Source of the DNA: Rhodothermales bacterium
Lineage (GTDB): Bacteria > Bacteroidota > Rhodothermia > Rhodothermales > UBA10348
Assembly (NCBI GenBank): GCA_024711125.1
Contig: JANJTM010000063.1
Coordinates: forward strand, 1-52,644
Length of the DNA: 52,644 nucleotides
Direction of reading: 5' to 3'
Under the pieces are notes generated by a model, which did no database searches, was not told the origin of the DNA, and worked only from the letters and a program-made list of their open reading frames with translations. The translations under genes were made by a program, and so were the position numbers. Below, in pieces: positions 27,445-35,597 of the stretch. How positions within the stretch are numbered: the first letter of the stretch is position 1; every line of letters begins with the position of its first letter.

Positions 27445-28143
27445 TCAGGCCTTCCGCAGCAGCCAGCCGCCGTACAGGAAGCCCGTGAACCAGCGGAATA
27501 CCGGCTCCAGTCCTGCCTCGCGCGCGTGTTCGAGGATACGGTCCTCGCCGACGTAGACGATGCCGCGCTCGAGCCGATCGACGAAACGATCCCGTGCCTC
27601 CCCCGTCAACCCCCTTCGCTCGAAGAAGGTGTACCAGGCGTCCAGCGCGGTTCCGAAGCCCGGATGGTCCGGGTCGCCGTGAAGGTCGAAGAGCACGACG
27701 TGTCCGCCGGACCGTACGCGATGGGCGACCGAGGCCAGCAGTTCGGCCTTCGGCCCGTCGTCGGGCAGGAAGTGCATGACGTTGTAGACGGTGGCGGCGT
27801 CGAAAAGCGGCTCACGTGGAAGCTCTGACGCGACGCCGCATACCAGGTCGAGGCGCGATCCCAGCGCATCGCGGTGGCGGATGCGTTCGCACCGCGCGAT
27901 CATCTCGCGGCTGGGATCGACGCCCGTGATCCGGCAGTCCGGGAACGCCGGCGCGAAGGTCTCGATTTCGCGCCCGGTGCCGCAGCCGACGACGAGAAGA
28001 CGTGACGGAGCCCGGCCTGCGGCGCGCAGCAGCGCGACCCCCGCGTCGAAGATCTGGTCGTAAGCCGGTATGACCGTGCGGGCGATGAAGTCATACTCGC
28101 GCCCGTAGTCGTCGTCGAAGTCGAAGGCGCGGTGGTCTTTCAT
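27445..28143 (-). CDS. class I SAM-dependent methyltransferase
   Basis: 232 residues starting MKDHRAFDFDDDYGREYD. The SAM motif I is VVGCGTGREIE (about residues 50-60), with the acidic end of strand 2 at GVDPSREM and motif IV at FDAATVYNVMHFL. This is a small cytoplasmic methyltransferase of the Methyltransf_25/tRNA-mo5U34-like kind; the substrate is unknown. It begins 10 bases after the stop of the HEAGH membrane protein gene and is probably co-transcribed with it. The longer open frame upstream is antisense-like and discarded. Confidence 0.82.
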   Translation of the reverse strand: MKDHRAFDFDDDYGREYDFIARTVIPAYDQIFDAGVALLRAAGRAPSRLLVVGCGTGREIETFAPAFPDCRITGVDPSREMIARCERIRHRDALGSRLDLVCGVASELPREPLFDAATVYNVMHFLPDDGPKAELLASVAHRVRSGGHVVLFDLHGDPDHPGFGTALDAWYTFFERRGLTGEARDRFVDRLERGIVYVGEDRILEHAREAGLEPVFRWFTGFLYGGWLLRKA

Positions 28144-28153
28144 GCTCCGAGGT

Positions 28154-28729
28154 TCAGAAGACGCCCGGCCACTGGGGTTCGGGCAGGTAGTCGGGTTCGG
28201 TCCGCATCGTAAGCGGCAGCAGGACGGCCCGCGCGAAAGCCAGGAGGCCGAGGCCGAAGAACAGGAACGCGATCGCCTGGTCCTGTTCGAGCATCCCGAA
28301 CCGTCCCAGCATCGTGTGCCAGTCGTGCAGCACGCGGTCTCCGCCCAGGAGCGGAAGGACCTGGGCGCGGGCGTCCGCGGCATAAACGCTGATGTTCACC
28401 AGGTTGTGCCCGAGCCAGAATAACGAGACCTGGACGCCGAATCGGTAGTCGTTCCGGCGGAAGTGCCATGCCATGAGCAGCGGTACGAAACACTGCATCA
28501 GGGTTCCGCCCGCGAGCATGGGGTAGGTGCCGAACGGCCGCAGGAAGAGATGACCGGCCTCGTGGAGGAGGAGGTCGGCGTTGTCGAGCAGGGTAAACGT
28601 GCCCCGGTTGGCAGCGAACCACAGGCAGGCGGGGAGCAGGACCAGTGATCCTGCCCAGTTGCCCAGGCGATTCCTCCAGGGCACCGACGACCGCGAGGGG
28701 GAGAGGCGCGGGTGCATGGCAGTGACCAT
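28154..28729 (-). CDS. membrane protein with HEAGH zinc-protease-like motif
   Basis: 191 residues from ATG 28729 (ATGs at 28747 and 28717 are alternatives). About five membrane helices are predicted. The first loop carries NADLLLHEAGHLFLRPFG, an HExxH motif at a helix end, as in membrane-embedded or peripheral zinc proteases. A later LGHNLVNISVYAADARAQ in a following helix could supply a third ligand, but the NxxPxxG/LDG motif of M50 site-2 proteases is absent. I do not recognise a named family. The gene ends 10 bases before the methyltransferase start. Confidence 0.65.
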   Translation of the reverse strand: MVTAMHPRLSPSRSSVPWRNRLGNWAGSLVLLPACLWFAANRGTFTLLDNADLLLHEAGHLFLRPFGTYPMLAGGTLMQCFVPLLMAWHFRRNDYRFGVQVSLFWLGHNLVNISVYAADARAQVLPLLGGDRVLHDWHTMLGRFGMLEQDQAIAFLFFGLGLLAFARAVLLPLTMRTEPDYLPEPQWPGVF

Positions 28730-28817
28730 GGAATGTGATCCCTTCATCGGCCGTCGTGAACCGGGAATGAAGCCGCGAACCGTGAATTCGCGCCGGTGCG
28801 GTTCACCCCCGAAACGA

Positions 28818-28852
28818 CGGCGGGCGGGAAGCCCGAAAGCCCCCGCCCGCCG
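28818..28852 (-). terminator. strong hairpin downstream of the S46 gene
   Basis: Perfect 11-bp inverted repeat CGGCGGGCGGG / CCCGCCCGCCG with a 13-base loop, located 24 bases after the S46 stop on the minus strand. A short T-containing tail (TCGTTT) follows on that strand rather than a long U-run. Likely terminates or stabilises the S46 transcript. Confidence 0.5.
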
Positions 28853-28876
28853 ATGGTGCGATTGCGGAACCGCCGC

Positions 28877-31051
28877 TCAGCGCATCTGCGCGTCGGCCTC
28901 GGCCTCGGTCGCGGCGAGTTTGCCCGCCTTGAGTTCGAGCACCATGCGATCCATGTCGTAGATCTCGTCCAGGGCCTCCATCATGCCACGCGAGTCCACG
29001 GCGACGGCACGCGCGCTCTCGGTCTGGAAGATGAACGCGGAGGGCAGCGACTCGATGTTGCCGTCGAAGATCAGACCCACGACCTCGAGGTCCTTGTTCA
29101 GGAGAGGAGACCCGGAGTTGCCGCCGATGATGTCGTTCGTCGTCGCGAGGTTCATCGGGGTCGAACGGTCGAACGTCGGCGGGGCGTTGAGCCAGCGCTG
29201 GGGCAGGTCCCACTCGCCGGGCCCTTCGGCGCGGGCGGCCATGCTGTAGTAGCTGTTGTACAGACCGTGGAAGGTCGTGTACGCCGGGGCCTTGGTGCCG
29301 TTGTAGTCGTACGACGCAACGCGGCCGTCGGCGATGCGCAGCGAGAACGTGGCGTCCGGCGGGCGCGACGTTCCGTAGATGTCGTACCGCGCGCGTCCGT
29401 GGCGGGCGTTCAGTTCCTGTTCCTGCGCCTGCAGCCCGGCGAAGGCGCTCTGGAACGCCTGGAGCCGGTCCATGAACGGGGCGACCAGGGCGATCGCCGG
29501 ATCGTCCATCGTGAGGGTTCCGGCTTCGAGGGCAGCGCGGGTCTTCGCCTGCGTCGCGAGCGGCGAGGCCTGCAGCACCGCGCGCGCCGCATCGGCGGGC
29601 GTGCGGCCGGCGAGGGCCTGGAGCACGCCCGGATCGTTCGCGCCGAAGTACGTGACGAAGTCGTTCAGACGCGCGGCAAGGAAACGCTCGTCGATACGCG
29701 GATCCTGGTCCGGCGCGTTCTCCAGCGAACGGCGCAGGTTGGCCGCCGCGTCGGGGCCGCCGGCGGCGAGCTGCTTGAGGTACCCGTGCGCGATGACCGC
29801 ACGACGTACCGTGGCGCTCGACAGGGCGCCCGGCCCGGCCATCTGGAGGAACGCCCCGTATTCGGCCGCGAACTTGCGCTTTTCGACCTGCAGTGCGGCG
29901 AGATCCTCGACGAGCGTGAGGTAGGGCACGTCCACGTCGGTCGAGATCTGGTCCCGGTATTTCTCACGCAGGTCGTTCACGAACTGCGCCTCGGTATCGG
30001 CGCGCTTGGTCATGATGACCGGGTCATTGAGGCCCTTGACGCGTCCGCGGTAGAGCTTCTGCGAGTTCTGGAGGCCGAAGATCAGGTTGAGGAGATTCTC
30101 CTCCGGCTCCATGTCGTAGACCTCCTTCAGCGCGGCGATGCGCGAGTCGAGGACGGCGAGCAGACCCTTCTCCTGCACGTCGCGCCGCCACTCGAGCTGG
30201 GCGACGGTCTCCAGGCGCAGCGTCGAGCCCGGGTTTCCGATCACGAAGACCGGGTCGCCTTCGCGGCTGCCGTCGGCGCTCCAGCGGAAGTAGTGTTCCG
30301 GCTCATACGGCTTGCCGTCCTGGTATACGCGGAAGAACGTCATGTCCAGGGCGTAACGCGGGTACGTGAAGTTGTCCGCGTCGCCGCCGAAGAAACCGAG
30401 CTGCAACTCGGGGGCCATCACCAGGCGCAGATCGCCGAAGCGCCGGAACGTGTACGCCGAGTAGCGACCGCCGCTGTAGAGCGAGATCACCTGGACGACG
30501 TAGCCCGCTTCGGTGCCGCCCGCGGCGGCGAGAATGCGCTGTTGGGCGGTCTGGATCGCCTGCTGGCGGGCCGAGGCCTTCTCGGCGTCGGTTTCGGCCT
30601 GGTCCACGGCGGCATAGATCTCGTCGGTTACGTCCTCGATGGCGACCAATTGATCGACGTAGAGGCCGTCGACCTTTCGCTCTTCCTCGAGCGACTTCGC
30701 CATGAAGCCGTCGGCTGACAGCGACTCGCCTTCGCGGGTCACCTGGGTGACCGAGTTGCGTCCGCAGTGGTGGTTCGTCATGACCAGCCCGTACGGCGAT
30801 ACGAACGAGGCGGTGCAGTTCGGCAGGCGCAGGGCTCCCAGGCGCGCCTTGGTGAACCAGGCCTCATCTGGCGTGAAACCGTAGAATTCCTGCATTTCGG
30901 CGAGCGGGGGGTAGTCGAACGTCCACATGCGGCCGTTGTCGTACTTGCCGGCGCGCACCTGGGAGAGGTCGGTCTGTGCGAAGGCCGGCAGCACGAACAG
31001 GACGGCGAACAACGCCGTCGCGACTACGCGGCGAAAGGGGAGACGCAGCAT
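28877..31051 (-). CDS. S46 family dipeptidyl-peptidase (DPP7-like)
   Basis: 724 residues from ATG 31051, the usual S46 length. A signal peptide ends near AFAQ (residue 26). The chymotrypsin-like triad is present: His95 in VMTNHHCG, the Asp of GGDADNF (224/226) and Ser646 in GGNSGSP. The residue that sets P1 preference in this family (Arg in DPP11, Gly in DPP7) is Gly664 in IFDGN, so removal of dipeptides with hydrophobic rather than acidic P1 is expected. A helical domain occupies about 290-560. Typical of Bacteroidota that feed on peptides, acting in the periplasm. An ATG 21 codons upstream precedes a non-signal stretch and is rejected. Confidence 0.92.
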   Translation of the reverse strand: MLRLPFRRVVATALFAVLFVLPAFAQTDLSQVRAGKYDNGRMWTFDYPPLAEMQEFYGFTPDEAWFTKARLGALRLPNCTASFVSPYGLVMTNHHCGRNSVTQVTREGESLSADGFMAKSLEEERKVDGLYVDQLVAIEDVTDEIYAAVDQAETDAEKASARQQAIQTAQQRILAAAGGTEAGYVVQVISLYSGGRYSAYTFRRFGDLRLVMAPELQLGFFGGDADNFTYPRYALDMTFFRVYQDGKPYEPEHYFRWSADGSREGDPVFVIGNPGSTLRLETVAQLEWRRDVQEKGLLAVLDSRIAALKEVYDMEPEENLLNLIFGLQNSQKLYRGRVKGLNDPVIMTKRADTEAQFVNDLREKYRDQISTDVDVPYLTLVEDLAALQVEKRKFAAEYGAFLQMAGPGALSSATVRRAVIAHGYLKQLAAGGPDAAANLRRSLENAPDQDPRIDERFLAARLNDFVTYFGANDPGVLQALAGRTPADAARAVLQASPLATQAKTRAALEAGTLTMDDPAIALVAPFMDRLQAFQSAFAGLQAQEQELNARHGRARYDIYGTSRPPDATFSLRIADGRVASYDYNGTKAPAYTTFHGLYNSYYSMAARAEGPGEWDLPQRWLNAPPTFDRSTPMNLATTNDIIGGNSGSPLLNKDLEVVGLIFDGNIESLPSAFIFQTESARAVAVDSRGMMEALDEIYDMDRMVLELKAGKLAATEAEADAQMR

Positions 31052-31162
31052 GGCGAATGGATTCAGGTTGGCGGAAGGTGCGGAAACCCCGTAATGGACG
31101 AAAAAACGGGACACCGTTCCGACGGAACTCCCGTACGTCCGACGTAGGGGAATACCGGGGGG

Positions 31163-31200
31163 CGAACCCGCAGGTTCGCGGCTTCGCGGCGATTTCGCCG
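31163..31200. other. pair of hairpins in the S46 leader region
   Basis: CGAACC-CGCA-GGTTCG (31163-31178) and CGGCGA-TT-TCGCCG (31187-31200) are two perfect 6-bp hairpins close together in the 214-base gap between the S46 start and the end of the small lysine-rich gene. They could be a terminator for the upstream small gene or part of the S46 mRNA leader. No long T-run follows on either strand. Confidence 0.35.
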
Positions 31201-31265
31201 AGAGGTCGGGGTGGGCCGTGGACCGGAGGGATCGACGCCGGCCCCGGCTTTCCGGTGGCGGTCCG

Positions 31266-31430
31266 TCAGTCCCGCGGGCTGTCGGTCCTGGTTTCGGAGG
31301 GGCGTTCGTCCGGCTCCGATGAAGCCGAGTCGCCGCGGCGAGCAGCCTTCTTTTCCTCCTTCTCGGCCTTCTTCTTCTTCTTGGCGATCTCGCGCTGGCG
31401 CTTCTCGTAGCTGAAGTTCTGACGGGCCAT
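31266..31430 (-). CDS. small lysine-rich conserved-looking protein
   Basis: 54 residues: MARQNFSYEKRQREIAKKKKK, then AEKEEKKAARRG and an acidic/Ser-rich tail ending SPRD. The N-terminal theme NFSYEKRQRE(I/L)AKKKKKxEK recurs in small uncharacterised proteins of many bacteria as I remember it; no function is known to me. It is strongly basic at the front, probably helical, and could bind RNA or ribosomes. It sits alone between the DUF885 gene (69 bases upstream) and the S46 gene on the same strand. Confidence 0.65.
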   Translation of the reverse strand: MARQNFSYEKRQREIAKKKKKAEKEEKKAARRGDSASSEPDERPSETRTDSPRD

Positions 31431-31499
31431 CGGGGGTAACGGGGATGCTGGCGGGGGGCGCGAGGCGCAATCTAGCGCATCGGCACGGCGATCGTGCGC

Positions 31500-33143
31500 T
31501 CAGTCGTTCAGAATGGCGCGGACGGCTGCGTCGTCCCCGGTCATCTCCCACTGGATGAGCGACACCGGGATGAGGCCGGACGCGTTCAATTCGTCCACGA
31601 AGCCCTTGATCGTGAAGGCGTCGCCCTGCCGATGCTGGACCTGGAGCAGCAGTTCCTGGAGCTGGGCCTTGCCCGCCAGGTAGCTCGAGCCGTAGCCCGG
31701 CTGCTGCAGGTAGAGATGCTGCTCGAACCAGACGAGGTCGCTCTCGGCCGACATCCAACCCCGGGGCGTCCACGCGGCGGCGAATTTCGTGGCATCCTCG
31801 AGCGTGTACTCGTTCGAGTGCATGTAAAGACCCGCGAGGGCCCGGGCAGCGCGCTGGGCGATCAGGATCTGGATCAGTTCCTTCGCGCGCGGCGGGTCAT
31901 CGAACAACCCCGCCTGCATCATCCACTCCTCCCACGCCGTGGACAGCCCCTCGGAACGCGAATCCCAGATGTTGAACAGGAGGGGAGTCGCGCGGATAGG
32001 GCTCTCCGGGGGATCGTTCTCGAGCCGGGCGAGGTCGATCCAGTGGTTGCCGTGCGTGCGCATGGCGTACGGATTGCGGTATTCGACCTGCGAGAAGAAC
32101 GACTGCGGGCCTCGGTCGGAGAACCGTCCGATGCGTTCCTCGAGGGCGGGAGCGAACCAGTCCTCGGTCGTCACGATGCCCTGGGCTTCCATCCAGGCCA
32201 CGTACCGTTCCGAAACGTCCCCCATGACGCGCTCCCACTCGTCTGCCGACGCGACGGTGGCCAGGGGCTCGAGCTCCCGGTTCCGGTTCTCCTGGAACCG
32301 CAGCGCGGTGTAGGCGCGGGCCAGTTCCTCCTTGTGGATGCGCACCTCGTCGGCCCACGTGTAGGGGCTGAGATGCACGTGGCGAAGGTACCAGTCGTAG
32401 TTCTCGCGTCCAATGCCCGACGGCCCGGTCTTCGAAGCCGTGCGCTCGTCCAGCCAGCGCGACAGGTCGCCGCTCGCCGCTGCCGCGGCCGCGACCGCCT
32501 GGTCGAGCTCGGCGCTCGTTCCGGCCACGCGCTCGCCGAACCGCTCGAGGTCGGTGCGCTGGGCATCCAGCGCCTTGACGCCCATGAACCAGAGGTCGCG
32601 CTGGTTGCCGGTGAGGTTGGTCTTGGCCGTTTCGAGGAAGGCCGGGATGCGGGCGATCTTCGCGGCCAGGTCGGCGGCCGCCTCGGGCGACAGCGGGTAG
32701 TCGACCTGCCAAAGCTCGATGACGCCGGACGGGGTCGGGCCCTCGTGCTCCGGCGTGTCACTCTGCGACGGCCAGACCTGCACGTAATACGCCGGGTTGT
32801 TCTCCCACGGGCGCAGCACGCGGTGGTCGAAGTCGAGGCCGTTCATTTCGGCCTGGACGAGGTGCCAGTCAATGCGTTCGGCGACGCTCCAGCCCGTCGT
32901 GTCGAAGGACGCCAGCAGCCTTCGCCAGTTGGCCAGGTCGGCGTGCTGGGCCTTCATGGCCTCGACGGAGTAGTCGGGCACGCCGTTGACGGCAGGCGGG
33001 GCCGCGAACGCGCGCCAGGCGCCGAAGAACGCGACGAGTTCGTCGTGCGTGGTGCCGGCGGGAGGCGTCGGCGATTCGGACGGCGCTCCGCACGACAGGG
33101 CAGACAGCGCGAGGACCAGCACGGAGAGGCGGAGGGTTCGCAT
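31500..33143 (-). CDS. DUF885-family lipoprotein
   Basis: 547 residues from ATG 33143, with a lipobox (ALSC, Cys18). The body is largely helical. Motifs in order: DWHLVQAEMNGLDFD, VDYPLSPEAAADLAAKIARIPAFL, GIGRENYDWYLRHVHLSPYTWADE, YRNPYAMRTHGNHWIDL and, near the end, LYLQQPGYGSSYLAGKAQLQELL. The last corresponds to the helix with P-G-(Q/Y)-(A/G)-(C/S)-(S/A)-Y-x-x-G seen in DUF885 proteins, a zincin-related group. However, a canonical HExxH is not visible; IHKEELARAY lacks the second His. Family assignment moderately sure, enzymatic activity doubtful. The open frame upstream of 33143 is antisense-like. It lies 34 bases after the NTF2-like gene. Confidence 0.7.
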   Translation of the reverse strand: MRTLRLSVLVLALSALSCGAPSESPTPPAGTTHDELVAFFGAWRAFAAPPAVNGVPDYSVEAMKAQHADLANWRRLLASFDTTGWSVAERIDWHLVQAEMNGLDFDHRVLRPWENNPAYYVQVWPSQSDTPEHEGPTPSGVIELWQVDYPLSPEAAADLAAKIARIPAFLETAKTNLTGNQRDLWFMGVKALDAQRTDLERFGERVAGTSAELDQAVAAAAAASGDLSRWLDERTASKTGPSGIGRENYDWYLRHVHLSPYTWADEVRIHKEELARAYTALRFQENRNRELEPLATVASADEWERVMGDVSERYVAWMEAQGIVTTEDWFAPALEERIGRFSDRGPQSFFSQVEYRNPYAMRTHGNHWIDLARLENDPPESPIRATPLLFNIWDSRSEGLSTAWEEWMMQAGLFDDPPRAKELIQILIAQRAARALAGLYMHSNEYTLEDATKFAAAWTPRGWMSAESDLVWFEQHLYLQQPGYGSSYLAGKAQLQELLLQVQHRQGDAFTIKGFVDELNASGLIPVSLIQWEMTGDDAAVRAILND

Positions 33144-33177
33144 GGCGGTGCGCGGGGCTTCGGTGGGGGCGGGCGAT

Positions 33178-33690
33178 TCAGGATCCCGCCGTCGTATCGG
33201 CCGAGGCGGCGTCGAACGCGCGGATCTGCGCGACAACCGAATCGGCGATTTCGTTCGGAATGGGCATGGACAGGTTGTACTGGGCGATGCGCCAGTCGCC
33301 GCCGACGCGGACCAGCACGCCGCTTCCGCGCGTCGTGCCCATGGACGCGTTCTGCAGCATCTCGTCGAACCACGCGGTGCGGCCGTCATCGGCGACGAAC
33401 ACGTGCCGTTCGGTCGACGCATACTTCCATCCGCCCCGCTCGAACCGCGGTCGGGCGTAGGCCTCGAAGGCCGGCCGCTCCCACCGCTCCCAGTCATCCG
33501 TTCCGAGAAATACGGCCTCCGGGGCGAAGAGCGCGAAGTAGGCTTCGTAGTCGCCGCGGCCCGCGGCGTCATGGAAAGCCGTGAGCACCGAATCGATACG
33601 GGCCCCGGCGTTCCCGGACCCGGGCTCGGGCGCCGAAGTGCAGGCGGCCACGGCCAGCGTGCCTGCCAGCAGGATGGCGGCGGATTTCAT
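33178..33690 (-). CDS. NTF2/SnoaL-like domain lipoprotein
   Basis: 170 residues with a lipobox (AVAAC, Cys17). The rest follows the SnoaL/DUF4440-type cone fold: IDSVLTAFHDAAGRGDYEAYFALFAPEAVFLGTDDWERW, then a strand-rich half ending GVLVRVGGDWRIAQYNLSMPIPNE. Such domains bind small hydrophobic ligands or act as isomerases; no catalytic residues can be assigned. The ATG at 33690 overlaps the RidA stop (ATGA), giving translational coupling. Export by lipidation is unusual next to cytoplasmic RidA. Confidence 0.8.
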   Translation of the reverse strand: MKSAAILLAGTLAVAACTSAPEPGSGNAGARIDSVLTAFHDAAGRGDYEAYFALFAPEAVFLGTDDWERWERPAFEAYARPRFERGGWKYASTERHVFVADDGRTAWFDEMLQNASMGTTRGSGVLVRVGGDWRIAQYNLSMPIPNEIADSVVAQIRAFDAASADTTAGS

Positions 33691-34076
33691 GGAGCAGGGG
33701 GGATTTCGGCGATGCACTCGATCTCGACCGGCGCGTCGAGGGGATTCGAGCGCACGGCGATGGTGGATCGGGCAGGGCGGTGGTCGCCGAATACCTCGGC
33801 GTACACGGCGTTCATGGCCTGGAAATCGGCCATGTCGCGCAGGAAGACGGTGGTCTTGACGACGTCGTGCAGCGAGCAGCCGGCCGCCGCGAGGACCTCC
33901 GACAGGTTGGCCAGCACCCTGCGCGTCATCGCGGACACGTCGCCCTCGATCATGCGTCCGGTGGTCGGGTCGATCGGCGTCTGGCCCGAGCAGAAGAGGA
34001 GGTTGCCCGCGCGCATCGCGTGGCTGTATGGACCGATGGCGGCAGGTGCGCCGGGGGCGGATACCGGGGTGGGCAT
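33687..34076 (-). CDS. RidA family enamine/imine deaminase
   Basis: 129 residues, E. coli RidA being 128. It begins APAAIGPYSHAMRAGNLLFCSGQTPIDPTTG and shows the RidA pattern of ANLSEVLAAAG, VVKTTVFLRDMADF, an Arg in PARSTIAV (the carboxylate-binding position) and EIECIAEIP. It hydrolyses reactive 2-aminoacrylate-type enamines made by PLP enzymes, working as a trimer in the cytoplasm. The start is 5 bases from the TPR-like gene's stop and the stop overlaps the NTF2-like start. Confidence 0.92.
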   Translation of the reverse strand: MPTPVSAPGAPAAIGPYSHAMRAGNLLFCSGQTPIDPTTGRMIEGDVSAMTRRVLANLSEVLAAAGCSLHDVVKTTVFLRDMADFQAMNAVYAEVFGDHRPARSTIAVRSNPLDAPVEIECIAEIPPAP

Positions 34077-34081
34077 GGCGG

Positions 34082-35398
34082 TCAGTCGATGAGGTCGAGT
34101 ACGTCCCGGTACATGCGCTCGGCGAGTTGAGACGACAGCCGGTCGGCAAGCTGGAGACCGAGTTCGTCGTCCTGTCGCGCCCATTCCGCCGGGTCGAATT
34201 GCCTTCGTTCGCGGTCCGAAAGGTCGAGGTCCGCCGGATTCCGCCCGAAAACGGCGCGGGTGAATCGGTCGGTCACGTCGGCCTCGACCGCACGTTCGGC
34301 GCGCACGCGCCCCGTTCGAACGTCCACGACGCGGTACTCGACGCGGGCGAAGAAACGCACCTCGAGATCGCGCCGCGTGTAGGTGGTGTCGGCGCCGCCA
34401 CGGCCGCGAAAACGGGCCCGGACCGATTCCTCGCGGCGTACCCGCTCCGTGCGTACGAATTCGACGCCCTCCCCGGTCGCGACGAAGTCCACGTCGAGCT
34501 GTCGCCCGGCGTCGGCCATGCGGTTGCGGTCGATGATCCGGTCGTCGATTCGCTCGACGCGCACGAACCGGCGGCTCTCGGCCGGGTCGAGCAGTACGAT
34601 GAAGGGCGATGGCGTCTCGCGGCGGTCATCCGCGAGCGACTGGTTCATATCGTCCCGTAGCCGGGGCGGGGCGGCCCGGCGAAAACTCTCGGTCTGCCAG
34701 AAGGGAAGCACCGCCAACGTGCGCACGCCTTGGGCGAGCGCCGACGCCCATACCCCCCGGGCCTCCTGCTCGAGTGCGCCGTTGGTCGAATCGAGCGAAG
34801 CCACCGCGTCGCCGGCCTTGTCGTATGCCGATCGGAACCGCGCCGAGGCCATTTCTGCGCGCGCCCACTCGAGGAGTGCGCGGGCGCGTTCGGCCACGAC
34901 GTCCCGGCGAACGGCACCGGTCACGGCGTACCGTTCGAGCGCCTCGTCGTAGGCCTCGACCGCCTTGTCCCAGTCCCTGCGTGCCTCGGCCGCGCGCGCG
35001 CGGTCCCGGAGCGCTTCCACCGCCCGGTCCACGAGCCGGGAGCGCATGCGATCGAATCCGGTCGGAAGCGTGAGCGCGACCCCTACGGCGCCGGCCGCGT
35101 CGACGAGTCGGCGCAGCCGGTCGAGGCGGTCCACGCCCGACGCGGGGTCTCCCGATTGGTCGAGAGTCCGGGCCTCGTCGAACAGTTGGGTCACGGCGCG
35201 GGCCCCGACGTCGGCGAGGCGGTCGGCCGCACCATCGTACGAGCGGTCGCGCTCGAGCACGCCGATGTAGGCTTCGGCCGCCTCGACGAAGCGGCCCTGG
35301 GCCTCCAGTTCCCCGGCCTTGTCGAACCGCTTGGACGTCGTGGCGCACCCGGAGAGGAGCAGGACAGCGAGAAGGAGGACGAGGGGGTTTCGGCGCAT
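34082..35398 (-). CDS. TPR-like lipoprotein, unknown function
   Basis: 438 residues with a lipobox (LLSGC, Cys18). Residues 25-230 are helical and repeat-like: AGELEAQGRFVEAAEAYIGVLERD and EARRDWDKAVEAYDEALERY are TPR-type helices. The second half (about 240-438) is a mixed fold with TLAVLPFWQ, FIVLLDPAESRRFV and RFFARVEYRVVDVRTG, resembling the alpha/beta domains of secretin- or LPS-export-associated lipoproteins that mention 'CsgG-like' features, but I cannot assign it. It is the first gene of a tight run with RidA and the NTF2-like gene. Confidence 0.7.
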   Translation of the reverse strand: MRRNPLVLLLAVLLLSGCATTSKRFDKAGELEAQGRFVEAAEAYIGVLERDRSYDGAADRLADVGARAVTQLFDEARTLDQSGDPASGVDRLDRLRRLVDAAGAVGVALTLPTGFDRMRSRLVDRAVEALRDRARAAEARRDWDKAVEAYDEALERYAVTGAVRRDVVAERARALLEWARAEMASARFRSAYDKAGDAVASLDSTNGALEQEARGVWASALAQGVRTLAVLPFWQTESFRRAAPPRLRDDMNQSLADDRRETPSPFIVLLDPAESRRFVRVERIDDRIIDRNRMADAGRQLDVDFVATGEGVEFVRTERVRREESVRARFRGRGGADTTYTRRDLEVRFFARVEYRVVDVRTGRVRAERAVEADVTDRFTRAVFGRNPADLDLSDRERRQFDPAEWARQDDELGLQLADRLSSQLAERMYRDVLDLID

Positions 35399-35477
35399 GG
35401 GGTCGGGGAGCCGTTCCGATGGGCGACTCCGTTCGAGGCAGGATTCCGGAAGATCCGTCACCTGCTCCCGCATCGCA

Positions 35478-35505
35478 ACGTCCGTTCGGACCGACGTCCG
35501 TTCGG
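35478..35505. repeat. 16-bp tandem repeat in a divergent intergenic region
   Basis: ACGTCCGTTCGG occurs at 35478-35489 and 35494-35505, a period of 16 bases, in the 199-base gap between the TPR-like lipoprotein gene (minus) and the S9 gene (plus). The spacers ACCG and TCGG make the block partly self-complementary. It could be a regulator site or simple slippage. Confidence 0.5.
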
Positions 35506-35597
35506 TCGGCCGCACCAGTGCGCCCGGCGACCTATTTTGTCGACGTGTCCCGCGCCGCCTGCCGCACAAGGCGGCGTCTCACCTGTCCGAGCCAGCC

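Noticed and set aside
28796-30718. 640-codon plus-strand frame
   Set aside because: Antisense to the S46 gene, which has a full catalytic triad.
31500-33143. DUF885 protein as an active HExxH metallopeptidase
   Set aside because: No complete HExxH was found; IHKEELARAY lacks the second His, so enzymatic activity is not claimed.
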